Source of the DNA: an uncultured Pelagibacteraceae bacterium
GTDB lineage: Bacteria; Pseudomonadota; Alphaproteobacteria; Pelagibacterales; Pelagibacteraceae
NCBI GenBank assembly: GCA_902596675.1
Contig: CACJUO010000007.1
Span: forward strand, 1-63,414
DNA length: 63,414 nucleotides
Reading direction: 5' to 3'
Part shown: positions 26,429 to 36,076 of the stretch, piece by piece
Layout: every line of letters starts with the position of its first letter
How positions within the stretch are numbered: the stretch's first letter is position 1
The notes under the pieces: model-generated
The model's input: only the letters and a program-made list of their open reading frames with translations
Told to the model about the DNA's origin: nothing
Databases searched by the model: none
Translations under genes and position numbers: made by a program

Positions 26429-26995
26429 TTATTTATTCCAAGAAACTTTAAACATTACTTCATTTCTTCTCATCATAGGTAATGTAAAGGGACCATTATA
26501 TGTCGCTCTTATTGCAGGTCCGTTAATATTTATATCATCTTCAATAAGCTTTTGATTAAGAATATCTCTGTGTTTAAAAAAATTTTTGTCAGATGCTCTA
26601 CCAGAATACTGAATAACTGCGAAATACCCCTCTTTGATTGTTGAAATTTTTATATCTGGGTTATTTGGAAGAGGAGCATTATCTTTAGTAAATTTAGATG
26701 GTAAATAGAATTGCATGTAATAACCTTCGTCTTTTTCACCTTGAGTTACTGGAACTGTCATTTTAATTTCCTCAGATTTATTGTTTTGTCCTGAAATGTA
26801 TCTAAAGAGTTTTCTAAAACTGTTATCGTCATTTTTATTAACAACTTCTACGACCAACCTATCTTTATAGTGTCTTATCTCATAAGTATCAGTTGAATGA
26901 ACTAAATTATATGGAGCTTCTTCATATGCCATCGATGAAGAATATTGGAAATTAAAAGATAAACAAATTAAAAAAAATATAATTATTTTTCTCAT
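26429..26995 (-). CDS. Exported SOUL/HBP-type heme-binding family protein
   Basis: A 188-residue protein with a signal peptide (about 1-23). The SOUL domain is recognisable from YEEAPYNLVHSTDTYEIRHY at the N-terminus, KMTVPVT in the middle and the closing RRNEVMF. Eukaryotic homologues bind heme, and bacterial ones are exported or membrane-linked with no settled role. It lies 5 bases after the aminotransferase gene on the same strand, so it is probably co-transcribed with it. Confidence 0.85.
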   Translation of the reverse strand: MRKIIIFFLICLSFNFQYSSSMAYEEAPYNLVHSTDTYEIRHYKDRLVVEVVNKNDDNSFRKLFRYISGQNNKSEEIKMTVPVTQGEKDEGYYMQFYLPSKFTKDNAPLPNNPDIKISTIKEGYFAVIQYSGRASDKNFFKHRDILNQKLIEDDININGPAIRATYNGPFTLPMMRRNEVMFKVSWNK

Positions 26996-27000
26996 ATTAC

Positions 27001-28149
27001 TTACAAGTAATTTTCATTCATGAATAAGTTAATTCTTTTCATGCCCTCAACAATATCATCGGTGCTTCTAGCGTAAGAAAATCTTATAGTTGAATTACCT
27101 CTTTTTTGATCAAAATCTAATCCAGGAGTTATGGCAACTCCAGCTTTATTTAAAACTTCCTTACAGAAATTGAGGCTATCAGTGGAGTATTTAGAAATAT
27201 CAACATAAATATAAAATGCACCATCAGGAGGAGAAAATTTTCCTAATCCAGCTTTAGGTAATTCTTCTAAAAGTATTTCTCTATTTTTTTTATAAACATT
27301 TACATTTTCATTTAATTCAATGTTAGCGTCCATTGCTGATAACGCTGTTAATTGGCTTACATGTGGTGGACATATAAATAAATTTTGTGATAATCTTTCT
27401 ACTTGTCTTACATGATCTTCTGGAACAATCATCCAACCTATTCGCCAACCTGTCATAGAAAAATATTTAGAAAAAGAATTTATAACATAACATTTGTCTG
27501 TTATTTCTAACGCTGTTGTGGGATTATTTTCATATTGAATACCGTGGTATATTTCATCACTTATAAAGCTAACATTATTTTCGTGTGCAGTGTTTATTAA
27601 ATTTTTTAGAGTCTCCTTATCAACCATCGATCCAGTAGGATTTGCAGGAGATGCAACAAGAATACCATTTAAATTATTTTTTTTTATATCTTCAGGTACT
27701 GGCTGAAATTTATTTTGTATTTCAGTTTGAATATCTACTGGAATTAATTCTTGAGATTTTAAAATTTGTCGGTAACTAGGATAGCCAGGTGCTGCTATAC
27801 CTACTCTATCACCAATATTAAACAAAGATGTAAAAGATAAAATAAAAGCTCCAGATGAACCTACGGTTATTACAACTCTATTTGGATTTAAATCAATGTT
27901 GTACCAATCTCCGTATAACTTAGAAATACGTTCTCTCAAAGCAGGAAGTCCAAGAGTAACTGTATAGCCTAAGTTATTATTAGATATTTCTTTAGTAATA
28001 AATTTTTTTGCTAATTTTGGAGCTGGGGTACCTGGCTGCCCTACTTCCATATGTATAATATGTTTGCCATTTTTTTCAGCTATTCTAGCAGTCTCCATTA
28101 CATCCATTACGATAAACGGATCAACATTGCTTCTTTTTGAATTTTTCAT
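27001..28149 (-). CDS. Class I/II pyridoxal-phosphate aminotransferase
   Basis: A 382-residue fold-type I aminotransferase. The PLP lysine lies in SFSKYFSMTGWRIGW (about residue 230), with the cofactor-contact block SPANPTGS near 165 and the C-terminal substrate Arg in TIRFSYARS. It transfers amino groups between an amino acid and a 2-oxo acid. It resembles the broad aspartate/alanine-type aminotransferases of alphaproteobacteria, and the substrate is not determined. It is followed by the SOUL gene. Confidence 0.88.
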   Translation of the reverse strand: MKNSKRSNVDPFIVMDVMETARIAEKNGKHIIHMEVGQPGTPAPKLAKKFITKEISNNNLGYTVTLGLPALRERISKLYGDWYNIDLNPNRVVITVGSSGAFILSFTSLFNIGDRVGIAAPGYPSYRQILKSQELIPVDIQTEIQNKFQPVPEDIKKNNLNGILVASPANPTGSMVDKETLKNLINTAHENNVSFISDEIYHGIQYENNPTTALEITDKCYVINSFSKYFSMTGWRIGWMIVPEDHVRQVERLSQNLFICPPHVSQLTALSAMDANIELNENVNVYKKNREILLEELPKAGLGKFSPPDGAFYIYVDISKYSTDSLNFCKEVLNKAGVAITPGLDFDQKRGNSTIRFSYARSTDDIVEGMKRINLFMNENYL

Positions 28150-28172
28150 TTTTAATTTGATTTTAAAAAAAT

Positions 28173-28364
28173 TTATAAATTAATTTTAAAAGTTCTTGCA
28201 GATTTTTCTTCGGAAATTTTAAGAATTTTGAATTTAGACGTTTTTTCTAATTTTTGACCTTTGTTTGTCACAAATGATTTCATTTTTTTTACTTCTCCCT
28301 CAGGCATCTTTCTTGTGTACTTAAGCGTATGTTTTTTCGAGCCTATAACAAAGATCGTTTTCAT
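28173..28364 (-). CDS. Possible small basic protein
   Basis: A 63-residue reading frame that nearly fills the 227-base gap between the aminotransferase and the histidine-phosphatase gene. It is rich in Lys (KKHTLKYTRK, GEVKKMKSF) with no membrane segment. There is no clear ribosome-binding site before the ATG (AAATATATAGAAATT region). It is co-directional with both neighbours, and genomes this compact seldom leave such gaps empty. It could still be chance. I do not recognise the family. Confidence 0.45.
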   Translation of the reverse strand: MKTIFVIGSKKHTLKYTRKMPEGEVKKMKSFVTNKGQKLEKTSKFKILKISEEKSARTFKINL

Positions 28365-28376
28365 AATTTCTATATA

Positions 28377-28925
28377 TTATAAAGTATCGATTGATCCAAT
28401 AATATTCAAGTTTTTATCTGTCACAACAATTTCACCAGAAGATGTTCCAATATTTAAAATTGCCCCAATAACTACGTAGTGCGTAACAAATACAATATTA
28501 TTTTTACTTTCTATGCTGTCTATAAATTCATAAAAATCTTTTATCTGTTTATCCTCATTAGCTGCAAATCTTATATCGTAGAATGAATTTAGAGCGTCAA
28601 ATGTCTCAAAGTCATCAAAAGCATATTTTGCAGTATCTTTACATCTGCACCACTCACTAGAATAAATATTATCAATTTTAATCTCATTTTTTTTAAAAAT
28701 TAATCCAATTTTTTTTGATTGCTGAATTCCTATTTCATTTAAATTTCTTTGAGAATAACAGTTTTGCAATTCAAAATTTTCTGGATCACCATTGCCTGGG
28801 GCAAGTGCATGTCTTATAAATATAAGTTTTCCTCCCTCTTTTAAAGATTCAATAACTTTGTCATTGGCAAATGAATAATTTAATTGAAACAATAAAACTG
28901 AAAAAATTAAAATTAATTTTTTCAT
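28377..28925 (-). CDS. Exported histidine-phosphatase-superfamily protein
   Basis: A 182-residue protein with a signal peptide (about 1-20, ending SFA). The branch-1 histidine-phosphatase core is present: LIFIRHALAPG with the phospho-accepting His (the usual RHG reads RHA), Arg in CYSQRNLNEIG, and the second His in FVTHYVV. The SEWCRCKDTA segment is typical of the family. Exported members dephosphorylate small phosphate esters, and the substrate is unknown. It is 1 base from the TPR gene. Confidence 0.83.
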   Translation of the reverse strand: MKKLILIFSVLLFQLNYSFANDKVIESLKEGGKLIFIRHALAPGNGDPENFELQNCYSQRNLNEIGIQQSKKIGLIFKKNEIKIDNIYSSEWCRCKDTAKYAFDDFETFDALNSFYDIRFAANEDKQIKDFYEFIDSIESKNNIVFVTHYVVIGAILNIGTSSGEIVVTDKNLNIIGSIDTL

Positions 28926-28926
28926 C

Positions 28927-29472
28927 TTAAACAGATTGATCTTTAATTAGTTCCTTTATTTGAGGTATCATTATTTTTGGAGACCTCATTGATGGATAAA
29001 TTTTTTTTACTCTTTCGTAGCTGCTTAAAGCTTTTTCATAGTTTTTTAATTTCATTTGCACTAAGCCTTGACCTGATAAAGCTCCAAAATGTCTTTTTTC
29101 TAATTTTAAAACTTCATCAATGTCGTCTTGTGACGCTTGATACTTACCCATCAAATAAAGAACTGTAGCTCTTTTATTCCACGCTTCAGCCCATTTTGGA
29201 TCCAGTTCGATAACAGTTGTAAATATATTTTCAGCTTTTTGGTATTCTTGACTGTTCATAAATGATGTTCCTCTAGATAATAAACTAGTTAAGTTTTGAT
29301 CTTTTGGATGCGTTGTCCAAATACCCCAAATTTTCATTTCAGTTTCCCTTGCTGAGATTTCGCCATCTTCTAAAAGTTTTTCAAAAAGTTTATCTAACTG
29401 ATTATTATCTGCTGAATAGACTGGATTAAAAAATAAAGTTAAGACTATTAAGCTTTTTAAAATAATTTTCAT
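28927..29472 (-). CDS. Exported tetratricopeptide-repeat protein
   Basis: A 181-residue protein with a signal peptide (about 1-20). Three to four TPR units span about 60-165 (for example WAEAWNKRATVLYLMGKYQ and FGALSGQGLVQMKLKNYE). Such proteins are periplasmic protein-protein scaffolds. It sits between TldE and the histidine phosphatase on one strand with gaps of 1-6 bases, so it is probably in the tldD-tldE transcript. No specific partner can be named. Confidence 0.85.
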   Translation of the reverse strand: MKIILKSLIVLTLFFNPVYSADNNQLDKLFEKLLEDGEISARETEMKIWGIWTTHPKDQNLTSLLSRGTSFMNSQEYQKAENIFTTVIELDPKWAEAWNKRATVLYLMGKYQASQDDIDEVLKLEKRHFGALSGQGLVQMKLKNYEKALSSYERVKKIYPSMRSPKIMIPQIKELIKDQSV

Positions 29473-29478
29473 TAATTC

Positions 29479-30798
29479 TTATTTTCCCCCGACAATCATA
29501 CCTTCAACATGCATTGTTGGTGAATTGGTAGAATAATTAAATTCTAGATCGTCAGCTAAAGTTATATTTTGAAAAATATTATTTAAATTTCCAGCGATTG
29601 TTATTTCGCTTACTGGATATGAAAATTCACCATTTTCAATCATTATACCGCTTGCACCTACGGAATAATCTCCATTAATAATATTTGTGCCGTGACCGAT
29701 AGTTTCTTTTATGTAAAGAAGTTTTTTTTCTGATTTTATCAACTCACTAAAAGTTTTAGATCCGTTTTCAAAATACAGGTTTGTTGTACCACTTGCTCTA
29801 CCATTAGACTTCCTGTTTATTTTTTTTCCATTGTAAGTGTCAATCAAATAATCTTGAAGTATTCCATTTTTAATTAAATCTAAATTAATTATACCTATAC
29901 CTTCACTGTCAAAATAACGTGATCCATTAGCTTTTTTGATATCACCACGATCATTAATATTTAATTCAGTGTTGAATACTTTTTGGTTTAATTTATCTTT
30001 TAAAAAAGTAGTACCTTTTGCAATAGCACTTGATGAAATGGCGCTAGCAAAAATTGAAAGAAAGTTTTTTGATATTCTTTTGTCAAATATAAGGCTAATT
30101 TTTTCACTTTTAATCTTTTTTGGATTTAATTTTTTTACAGCATGATCTGCTGCGATAGATCCAAGGTCTTTTGGTTTTAAAATGTCACTATAAAATCTTT
30201 TACTAGTATATTCATAATCTCTTTCCATACTTCCATTGCTTTTAGAAACAACTTCACAATAAGCTGTAAATTGAGAAGTTTTATATCCATCAGCAAATCC
30301 ATTTGAATTAGCTAATAAAAAATTTGATTTATTTTCCCCAAATCCTGAACCATTGGTATTTACAATTTTATTATTTGAAAAAGCCTCATCTTCTGCCTCT
30401 TTTATATAATTAATTTTATCTTCATTACTCAAATGAGTTTCATCGTATAAATCTAAATCTTTCAAACCGCTAAAATGAAGATCTTTATCTGGCAGTGAAT
30501 TATATTCATCTTCGGGCGTTATCTTCATTGTTTCAATACATCTATCAACTAATTCATTTAAGTTACTCTCTTTAAGGTTTGATGATGCAATTGAGGACTT
30601 TTTTTTTCCTAAATATGTAGTAAGGACAACTCCAAGATTTTCTGATCTTTCAGAACCATCTAATTTTTTATTCCTAACATTAATATTTTCAGATACAGAA
30701 CTCTGTACCAAAATACTTGCGTCAGTTGAGCCAAGTTTTTTTGATTTGCTAAGACAAATATCAGCAATTTTTTTTAGATAATCTTGATCTTTAATCAT
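29479..30798 (-). CDS. pmbA: TldE/PmbA subunit of the TldD-TldE protease
   Basis: A 439-residue non-metal subunit of the TldD/TldE heterodimeric protease, which degrades unfolded peptides and matures some ribosomal peptides. The family C-terminal block (NGDYSVGASGIMIENGE and FPVSEITIAGN-like PVSEITIAGNL) is clear, and the HExxxH motif is absent as expected. It directly follows tldD (5-base gap), so both subunits are made from one message. Confidence 0.92.
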   Translation of the reverse strand: MIKDQDYLKKIADICLSKSKKLGSTDASILVQSSVSENINVRNKKLDGSERSENLGVVLTTYLGKKKSSIASSNLKESNLNELVDRCIETMKITPEDEYNSLPDKDLHFSGLKDLDLYDETHLSNEDKINYIKEAEDEAFSNNKIVNTNGSGFGENKSNFLLANSNGFADGYKTSQFTAYCEVVSKSNGSMERDYEYTSKRFYSDILKPKDLGSIAADHAVKKLNPKKIKSEKISLIFDKRISKNFLSIFASAISSSAIAKGTTFLKDKLNQKVFNTELNINDRGDIKKANGSRYFDSEGIGIINLDLIKNGILQDYLIDTYNGKKINRKSNGRASGTTNLYFENGSKTFSELIKSEKKLLYIKETIGHGTNIINGDYSVGASGIMIENGEFSYPVSEITIAGNLNNIFQNITLADDLEFNYSTNSPTMHVEGMIVGGK

Positions 30799-30803
30799 TG
30801 AGA

Positions 30804-32216
30804 TTACAATTGAGTTCCACCAACTGTCATATTGTTTATTAACAGAGATGGTTGTCCAACACCAACTGGAACGCCTTGTCCTGCTTTTCCACAGGTACCA
30901 ATTCCTGGGTCTAACATCATATCATTTCCAACCATTAAAATTTCTTTTAATGATGATGGTCCGTCACCTATTAGAGTTGCGCCTTTAATGGGAGCTCCTA
31001 CTTTGCCATTAATTATTTCATATGCCTCAGTACAATTGAAAACAAATTTTCCTGATGTTATATCCACTTGACCACCACCAAAACTTACCGCAAATATACC
31101 CTTATCGACTGATTTAATCATTTCCTCTTGAGTGTTTGTGCCGCCTAACATGATTGTATTTCTCATCCTTGGCATTACGACATGTTTATAACTTTCTCTT
31201 CTTCCATTTCCTGTGGATTTTGTATTCATTAATCTGGCGTTTAATCTATCTTGCATAAAATTTTTTAGAATTCCGTCCTCTATCAAAACAGTTCTTTCGG
31301 TTGGAGTTCCTTCATCATCAATATTTAAACTACCTCTTCTATTATCTATTGTACCATCATCTATTATTGTAACTCCTTTGCTTGCAACTTTTTTTCCTAC
31401 TAAATCATGAAACGCAGAGGTTTTTTTTCTATTAAAGTCACCCTCTAAACCATGACCAACAGCTTCATGAATTAAAATAGCAGGCCAGCCTGGTCCGAGT
31501 ACAACTTTCATCTCTCCAGCTGGTGAGGGTTTGCTTTCTATGTTTGTGTTTGCAATCCTAAATGCTTCATCGCAAACTTTTTTCCAGTTATCGTTCTTTA
31601 AATATTCATCATAATCTTGTCTTCCACCAATTCCATAAACACCAGTTTCTTTTCTTCCATTTTTTTCAACCATCACTGACATGTTAATTCTAACCAATGG
31701 TCGATTATCTGATAATAGCTCTCCACCAGATCTAATAATTTCAATATTTTTCTTCTCAGCTAAAAGACTAGCTGTAACTTGCTTTACACTACTATCTTTA
31801 GATCTGGCATACTCATTCATATTATTAAGTAACTCTATTTTTGATTTCATTGATTTGCTTTCAATCGGATCAATGTCTTTATAAAGTTTTTGATTAGTTT
31901 TTTTTATTTCTGAGTTGTAAGTGCCACTATTGTTTTTTAAGGTTGATTTAAGATTATCACTTGAATTTTTTAACGATTTTTCTGAAATTTCATTTGAATG
32001 TGAGTAAGCCACGGTATCGCCTGTGACCGCTCTAAAACCATAGCCTAAATCAGAGGTATAGTTTGAACTTTTGATTTTATTATCATCTAAGACGATAGTT
32101 TCAGATTTTGTATCTTCGACGTAAAGTTCGCCATCATCACAACTATTTAAAGTCTCTGAAACAATTTTATCAGCTTTTTCTAAAGATAAATCTGAGTTTT
32201 TTAGTAAAGAGGTCAT
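30804..32216 (-). CDS. tldD: TldD metalloprotease subunit
   Basis: A 470-residue catalytic subunit of the TldD/TldE protease. The zinc motif HExxxH appears as HEAVGHGLEGDFNRK (about residue 255), with the downstream Cys-containing zinc block near FVFNCTEAYEI and the C-terminal GxxGxCGKAGQGVPVGVGQP. It is the first gene of the tldD-tldE-TPR-phosphatase run. No modified-peptide precursor or biosynthetic enzyme is recognisable next to it, so general peptide turnover is the safer assumption. Confidence 0.93.
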   Translation of the reverse strand: MTSLLKNSDLSLEKADKIVSETLNSCDDGELYVEDTKSETIVLDDNKIKSSNYTSDLGYGFRAVTGDTVAYSHSNEISEKSLKNSSDNLKSTLKNNSGTYNSEIKKTNQKLYKDIDPIESKSMKSKIELLNNMNEYARSKDSSVKQVTASLLAEKKNIEIIRSGGELLSDNRPLVRINMSVMVEKNGRKETGVYGIGGRQDYDEYLKNDNWKKVCDEAFRIANTNIESKPSPAGEMKVVLGPGWPAILIHEAVGHGLEGDFNRKKTSAFHDLVGKKVASKGVTIIDDGTIDNRRGSLNIDDEGTPTERTVLIEDGILKNFMQDRLNARLMNTKSTGNGRRESYKHVVMPRMRNTIMLGGTNTQEEMIKSVDKGIFAVSFGGGQVDITSGKFVFNCTEAYEIINGKVGAPIKGATLIGDGPSSLKEILMVGNDMMLDPGIGTCGKAGQGVPVGVGQPSLLINNMTVGGTQL

Positions 32217-32291
32217 GTATTATATTTAAGGGCGAATAATTTATAATCAAGAATGATATGCGCGATCATTGATCACATCAAAACACATAAA

Positions 32292-33170
32292 TTAGCTAAT
32301 TTTATCTAAAAAAAAATTGGTTAAATATTTTACAGTTGCTTTTGGGTTTTGTTCTGGAATGAAATGACCTGAATTTATTGCATGTCCTTCAATTTTTTTA
32401 GTTGTATATTTCTGCCAAATTTTTACTGGTTTGAACTGTCTACCAATTACACCCTTTTTTCCCCACAATACTTGAATAGGAATATTTAGTTTTTTCTTTC
32501 TGTCTTTTTTATCATGATCCAAGTCAATTGTTGCAGAAGCTCTATAATCTTCGCATGATCCATGAATTCTTTTTGGTTGCTTAAAACATTTTAAATAACC
32601 TTCTTCAACTTTTCCAAATTTATGATTTCCAGACCATTTATCTAGGCAGTTTTTCATCCATTTTCTTGGATCACTCATAATCATTCTTTCAGGTAGCCAT
32701 TTAGGTTGAATTAAAAAAAACCAATGAAAGTATGCTTTAGCAAAGTCTTTAGTTGTTAATTCATACATATCTAATGTGGGGCAAATATCTAAAACACTCA
32801 AAGCTAATATATTTTTTCTATGGTCCCTTGCTAATCTGTGAGCCACTCTTCCTCCTCTATCATGTCCAGCTACAAAGAATTTAGAATAACCTAATTTTAC
32901 CATTATTTGTTTCATGTCACTTGCCATTTCTCTTTTGGAATAATTAAAATGATTTTTATCTGAGGGTGGAGCTAAACTATTACCATATCCCCTTAGGTCT
33001 GCAGCAATAACCGTAAATTTTTTCGATAATTCTAGAGCAGTCTTGTGCCACATTAAATGTGTTTGTGGATAACCATGAAGCAAAAGTAACGGCGGACCCT
33101 TACCTCCTACTCTACAGAAAATTTTACCTTTTCTAACTTTTACGTATTTTGACTTAAAACCTTTAAACAT
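32292..33170 (-). CDS. Haloacetate (fluoroacetate) dehalogenase-like alpha/beta hydrolase
   Basis: A 292-residue alpha/beta hydrolase. From memory of the fluoroacetate dehalogenase RPA1163, its active-site set is Asp110, Arg111, Arg114, Asp134, His155, Trp156, Tyr219 and His280. The equivalents here are Asp104, Arg105 and Arg108 (GHDRGGR), Asp128 (VLDICPT), His149 and Trp150 (YFHWFF), Tyr209 (CEDYRA) and His269 (SGHFIPE), with near-constant spacing. The Asp nucleophile attacks the carbon-halogen bond, and His/Trp/Tyr hold the halide. Epoxide hydrolases share the fold but not the His-Trp pair. The gene is a single unit, divergent from guaC. Confidence 0.82.
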   Translation of the reverse strand: MFKGFKSKYVKVRKGKIFCRVGGKGPPLLLLHGYPQTHLMWHKTALELSKKFTVIAADLRGYGNSLAPPSDKNHFNYSKREMASDMKQIMVKLGYSKFFVAGHDRGGRVAHRLARDHRKNILALSVLDICPTLDMYELTTKDFAKAYFHWFFLIQPKWLPERMIMSDPRKWMKNCLDKWSGNHKFGKVEEGYLKCFKQPKRIHGSCEDYRASATIDLDHDKKDRKKKLNIPIQVLWGKKGVIGRQFKPVKIWQKYTTKKIEGHAINSGHFIPEQNPKATVKYLTNFFLDKIS

Positions 33171-33275
33171 GCTTAATAATATGAATTTTTGAAAGTATAA
33201 CTAATCAAAGCTTAGTATCAATATTAATAATATTTAATTTGAATTTACTTTGTGCACCTGTATAAATTCGGATTT

Positions 33276-34310
33276 GTGAGAATTGAAGAAGAATTAAAAC
33301 TAGATTATTCAGACGTCCTTTTTAGACCTAAAAGAAGTACGCTACAAAGTCGTAAAGATGTAAATCTTTTAAGAACATACAGATTTAAATATAGTAAAAA
33401 TGAGTGGTCGGGTATTCCAATAATGGCTGCAAATATGGATGGGGTCGGAGAGCTTGGAATAGCTGAGAAATTATCTGAATATGGCATGATTACATGTTTA
33501 ACTAAACAACATGATGTAAAAAAAATAAAACAATTTAGAAAAATTAAATCTATTTATAAAAATATAGCTATTAGCATTGGTACTAAAAAAGAAGATTTTG
33601 AAAATTTAAACAAAGTTTTAAGAGAATTTGGATTTATAAAGTTTATTTGTATTGATGTTGCTAATGGCTATTCTGAATACTTTAGTAAATTTCTTAAATC
33701 TGTAAGAGATAAATATCCTACAAAAACTATTATAGCTGGAAATGTAGTTACTGCGGACATGACACAAGAACTTATTTTATCTGGTGCAGATATTGTAAAA
33801 GTTGGGATTGGTCCAGGAAGTGTTTGTACAACAAGAATTCAAACAGGAGTTGGCTACCCTCAATTAAGTGCCGTAATTGAATGTGCTGATGCAGCCCATG
33901 GTTTAGGAGCTCATATAATTGCAGATGGCGGATGTACGTGTCCTGGAGATGTTGCAAAAGGTTTTGGAGGTGGTGCAGATTTTGTAATGTTAGGTGGAAT
34001 GTTTGCAGGTCACGACGAAGGCAAAGGGAAAATAGTTAAATCAAACGGCTCAAAATATATTGAGTTCTACGGCTCAAGCTCTGAAACAGCAAATAAAAAG
34101 CATTATGGAGGGTTATCAAATTACAGAAGCAGTGAAGGAAGAACTGTAAGAGTTAAATATAGAGGAAAAATAAAAGATACAATTCAAGATATTCTAGGTG
34201 GTGTTAGAAGCAGTTGCACTTATGTGGGTGCTCCCTCATTAAAACAATTAAGTAAATGTACTACTTTTGTAAGAGTTGCAAAACAATTTAACGATACTTT
34301 CACAAAATAA
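33276..34310 (+). CDS. guaC: GMP reductase
   Basis: A 344-residue NADPH-dependent enzyme that converts GMP to IMP and ammonia. It is a close relative of E. coli GuaC. The substrate loop GPGSVCTTR carries the catalytic Cys184 (Cys186 in E. coli), and [12 protein letters not shown] binds phosphate. I start it at GTG 33276, giving a first block [14 protein letters not shown] that aligns with the E. coli start. A GTG eight codons upstream is open but adds a tail absent from homologues. No strong ribosome-binding site is visible for either. IMP dehydrogenase is excluded because there is no CBS insertion and the loop reads GuaC-like. Confidence 0.93.
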   Translation: MRIEEELKLDYSDVLFRPKRSTLQSRKDVNLLRTYRFKYSKNEWSGIPIMAANMDGVGELGIAEKLSEYGMITCLTKQHDVKKIKQFRKIKSIYKNIAISIGTKKEDFENLNKVLREFGFIKFICIDVANGYSEYFSKFLKSVRDKYPTKTIIAGNVVTADMTQELILSGADIVKVGIGPGSVCTTRIQTGVGYPQLSAVIECADAAHGLGAHIIADGGCTCPGDVAKGFGGGADFVMLGGMFAGHDEGKGKIVKSNGSKYIEFYGSSSETANKKHYGGLSNYRSSEGRTVRVKYRGKIKDTIQDILGGVRSSCTYVGAPSLKQLSKCTTFVRVAKQFNDTFTK

Positions 34311-34312
34311 AA

Positions 34313-35377
34313 ATGAAAGAGTATAAAATTGCATCCATTGCAGGAGATGGAATTGGAAAAGAAGTTGTTCCAGAAGCTTTAAAAATACTTAAAGAAGTAG
34401 CAAATCAGCATCAATTTAAATTAAAGATCGATGAATTTGATTTCTCATCATGCGATTATTATGAAAAGCATGGAAAAATGCTTCCTGATGATTGGAAAAA
34501 ACAAATTGGTAGTCATGATGCAATATTTTTTGGTGCAGTAGGTATGCCAGATAAATACCCAGATCATATTACTTTATGGGGTTCCCTACTCCAATTTAGA
34601 AGAGAATTTGATCAATTTATCAATTTAAGACCAGTAAAATTGTTTGAAGGAGTAAATGCACCCTTAGCAAATAAAAAACCTGGCGACATAGATATGATGA
34701 TAGTGCGTGAAAATACTGAAGGCGAATATTCTTCGGTAGGTGGAAAAATGTATCAGAATACTGAAAGAGAAATTGTTATACAAGAAACTATAATGTCTAA
34801 ACATGGAATAGATAGAGTTCAAAAATTTGCATTCGAATTAGCGAAAACAAGAGATAAAAAAAAATTAACTAATGCCACAAAATCAAATGGTATTTCTATT
34901 ACCATGCCATACTGGGACCAACGGTTTTATGAAAATAAAAAAAATTTTCCCGAAATAAAAACAGATCAGTTTCATATTGATATTTTAGCTGCAAGATTTG
35001 TTTTAACACCAGAATGGTTTGATGTTGTCGTAGCCTCAAATTTATTTGGAGATATTTTATCTGATTTAGGACCAGCATGTACTGGAACAATTGGTATTGC
35101 ACCATCAGGAAATATTAATCCAACAAATAAACACCCTTCTTTATTCGAGCCTGTTCATGGATCAGCACCTGATATTGCTGGAAAAGGTATTGCAAATCCG
35201 ATAGGTCAAATTTGGTCTGGCGCTATGATGTTAGATTATTTAGGTGAAAAAGAAGCTGCCACACGATTAGTAAGTTCAATAGAAAAAACATTATTAGAAA
35301 AACAAAATAGAACAAAAGATCTGGACGGTGATAGCAATACAAAAGAATGTGCTTATAAAGTTCTTTTAAATCTCTGA
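34313..35377 (+). CDS. Tartrate/D-malate dehydrogenase-family enzyme
   Basis: A 354-residue metal- and NAD-dependent beta-decarboxylating dehydrogenase of the isocitrate/isopropylmalate family. The segments TLWGSLLQFRREFDQFINLRP and RENTEGEYSSVGG are typical of the tartrate dehydrogenase/D-malate dehydrogenase (TtuC/DmlA) branch rather than LeuB. Asp residues for the metal lie in NLFGDILSDLG. It would oxidise D-malate to pyruvate and CO2, or tartrate to oxaloglycolate. It follows guaC by 2 bases on the same strand, but the two share no pathway. Confidence in the branch is good, lower for the physiological substrate. Confidence 0.87.
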   Translation: MKEYKIASIAGDGIGKEVVPEALKILKEVANQHQFKLKIDEFDFSSCDYYEKHGKMLPDDWKKQIGSHDAIFFGAVGMPDKYPDHITLWGSLLQFRREFDQFINLRPVKLFEGVNAPLANKKPGDIDMMIVRENTEGEYSSVGGKMYQNTEREIVIQETIMSKHGIDRVQKFAFELAKTRDKKKLTNATKSNGISITMPYWDQRFYENKKNFPEIKTDQFHIDILAARFVLTPEWFDVVVASNLFGDILSDLGPACTGTIGIAPSGNINPTNKHPSLFEPVHGSAPDIAGKGIANPIGQIWSGAMMLDYLGEKEAATRLVSSIEKTLLEKQNRTKDLDGDSNTKECAYKVLLNL

Positions 35378-35380
35378 CTG

Positions 35381-36040
35381 CTACAAATCATATATTTTTT
35401 TTAAATTTTTTTTAATTTGTAAATTTGGTATACGAAAATAAAAATCTAGTAATATTAATTTAAACACATCTTTAAAATGTTGACTGCTGTTTTTTGTATT
35501 ACCTACATTCTTTATATCCATTTCTGATAAATTAAGATTTTCAATTTTATAGACATTTTCATATATTAAATTTGCTTTAGGATTATAGGTAAAAATTTGT
35601 TTAATATATATATTTCTATCGAGGTTTTTTTGTGGATAAACTTTTGGTTGATAAGATGGTGAAGATTTTTCTGCCTCTGAAATATTATCTCTCTTTTCAA
35701 CTAACTGATTTTTAATCTCTAGAAAAATGATAGGATCATAAAAAATTAAATCATCAAATTCTATAACATTTTTTAATATAGTTTCAAAATTAAGCGTTAT
35801 AAAGATTTTTTTGCAACTAAAAAAATACTCGTAAACAAAATCATTAGAGTTGTAAATTTTAATCTCCTCTAAAGTTATTGATTTTTCTTTTAAGTTGAAA
35901 TCAACATTTTCTATTGAGACTTTTTTTTCAGTTACTTTCTGTAGACTATAAACAAAGATTTTTTTTACAAAAAAGTTTTGAAAAAAAAAAATTATAAATA
36001 TTAATAAAAATAATGCGGGCGCTAAAAATCTGAATATCAT
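35381..36040 (-). CDS. AsmA-like membrane-anchored protein
   Basis: A 219-residue protein with one N-terminal transmembrane anchor (about 5-25) and a beta-rich periplasmic part. The pattern after the anchor (VSIENVDFNLKEKSITLEEI, then NFETILKNVIEFDDLIFYDP) is the start of AsmA/DUF748-type domains. These build grooves for lipid transfer between membranes in much longer proteins. At 219 residues this one is short and lacks the C-terminal AsmA part. It may be a small family member. It is convergent with the tartrate-dehydrogenase-like gene with 3 bases between. Confidence 0.6.
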   Translation of the reverse strand: MIFRFLAPALFLLIFIIFFFQNFFVKKIFVYSLQKVTEKKVSIENVDFNLKEKSITLEEIKIYNSNDFVYEYFFSCKKIFITLNFETILKNVIEFDDLIFYDPIIFLEIKNQLVEKRDNISEAEKSSPSYQPKVYPQKNLDRNIYIKQIFTYNPKANLIYENVYKIENLNLSEMDIKNVGNTKNSSQHFKDVFKLILLDFYFRIPNLQIKKNLKKIYDL

Positions 36041-36076
36041 TTATTTAAACAGATAATTATACTCATAAATTTTAAG

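Noticed and set aside
28173..32216. Small Lys-rich frame as a TldD/TldE-processed peptide precursor
   Set aside because: No core-peptide pattern, modification enzyme or exporter is present, and adjacency alone is not evidence.
32264..32274. GATCATTGATC palindrome upstream of tldD
   Set aside because: A 5-1-5 repeat is expected by chance in AT-rich DNA and is not placed at a recognisable promoter.
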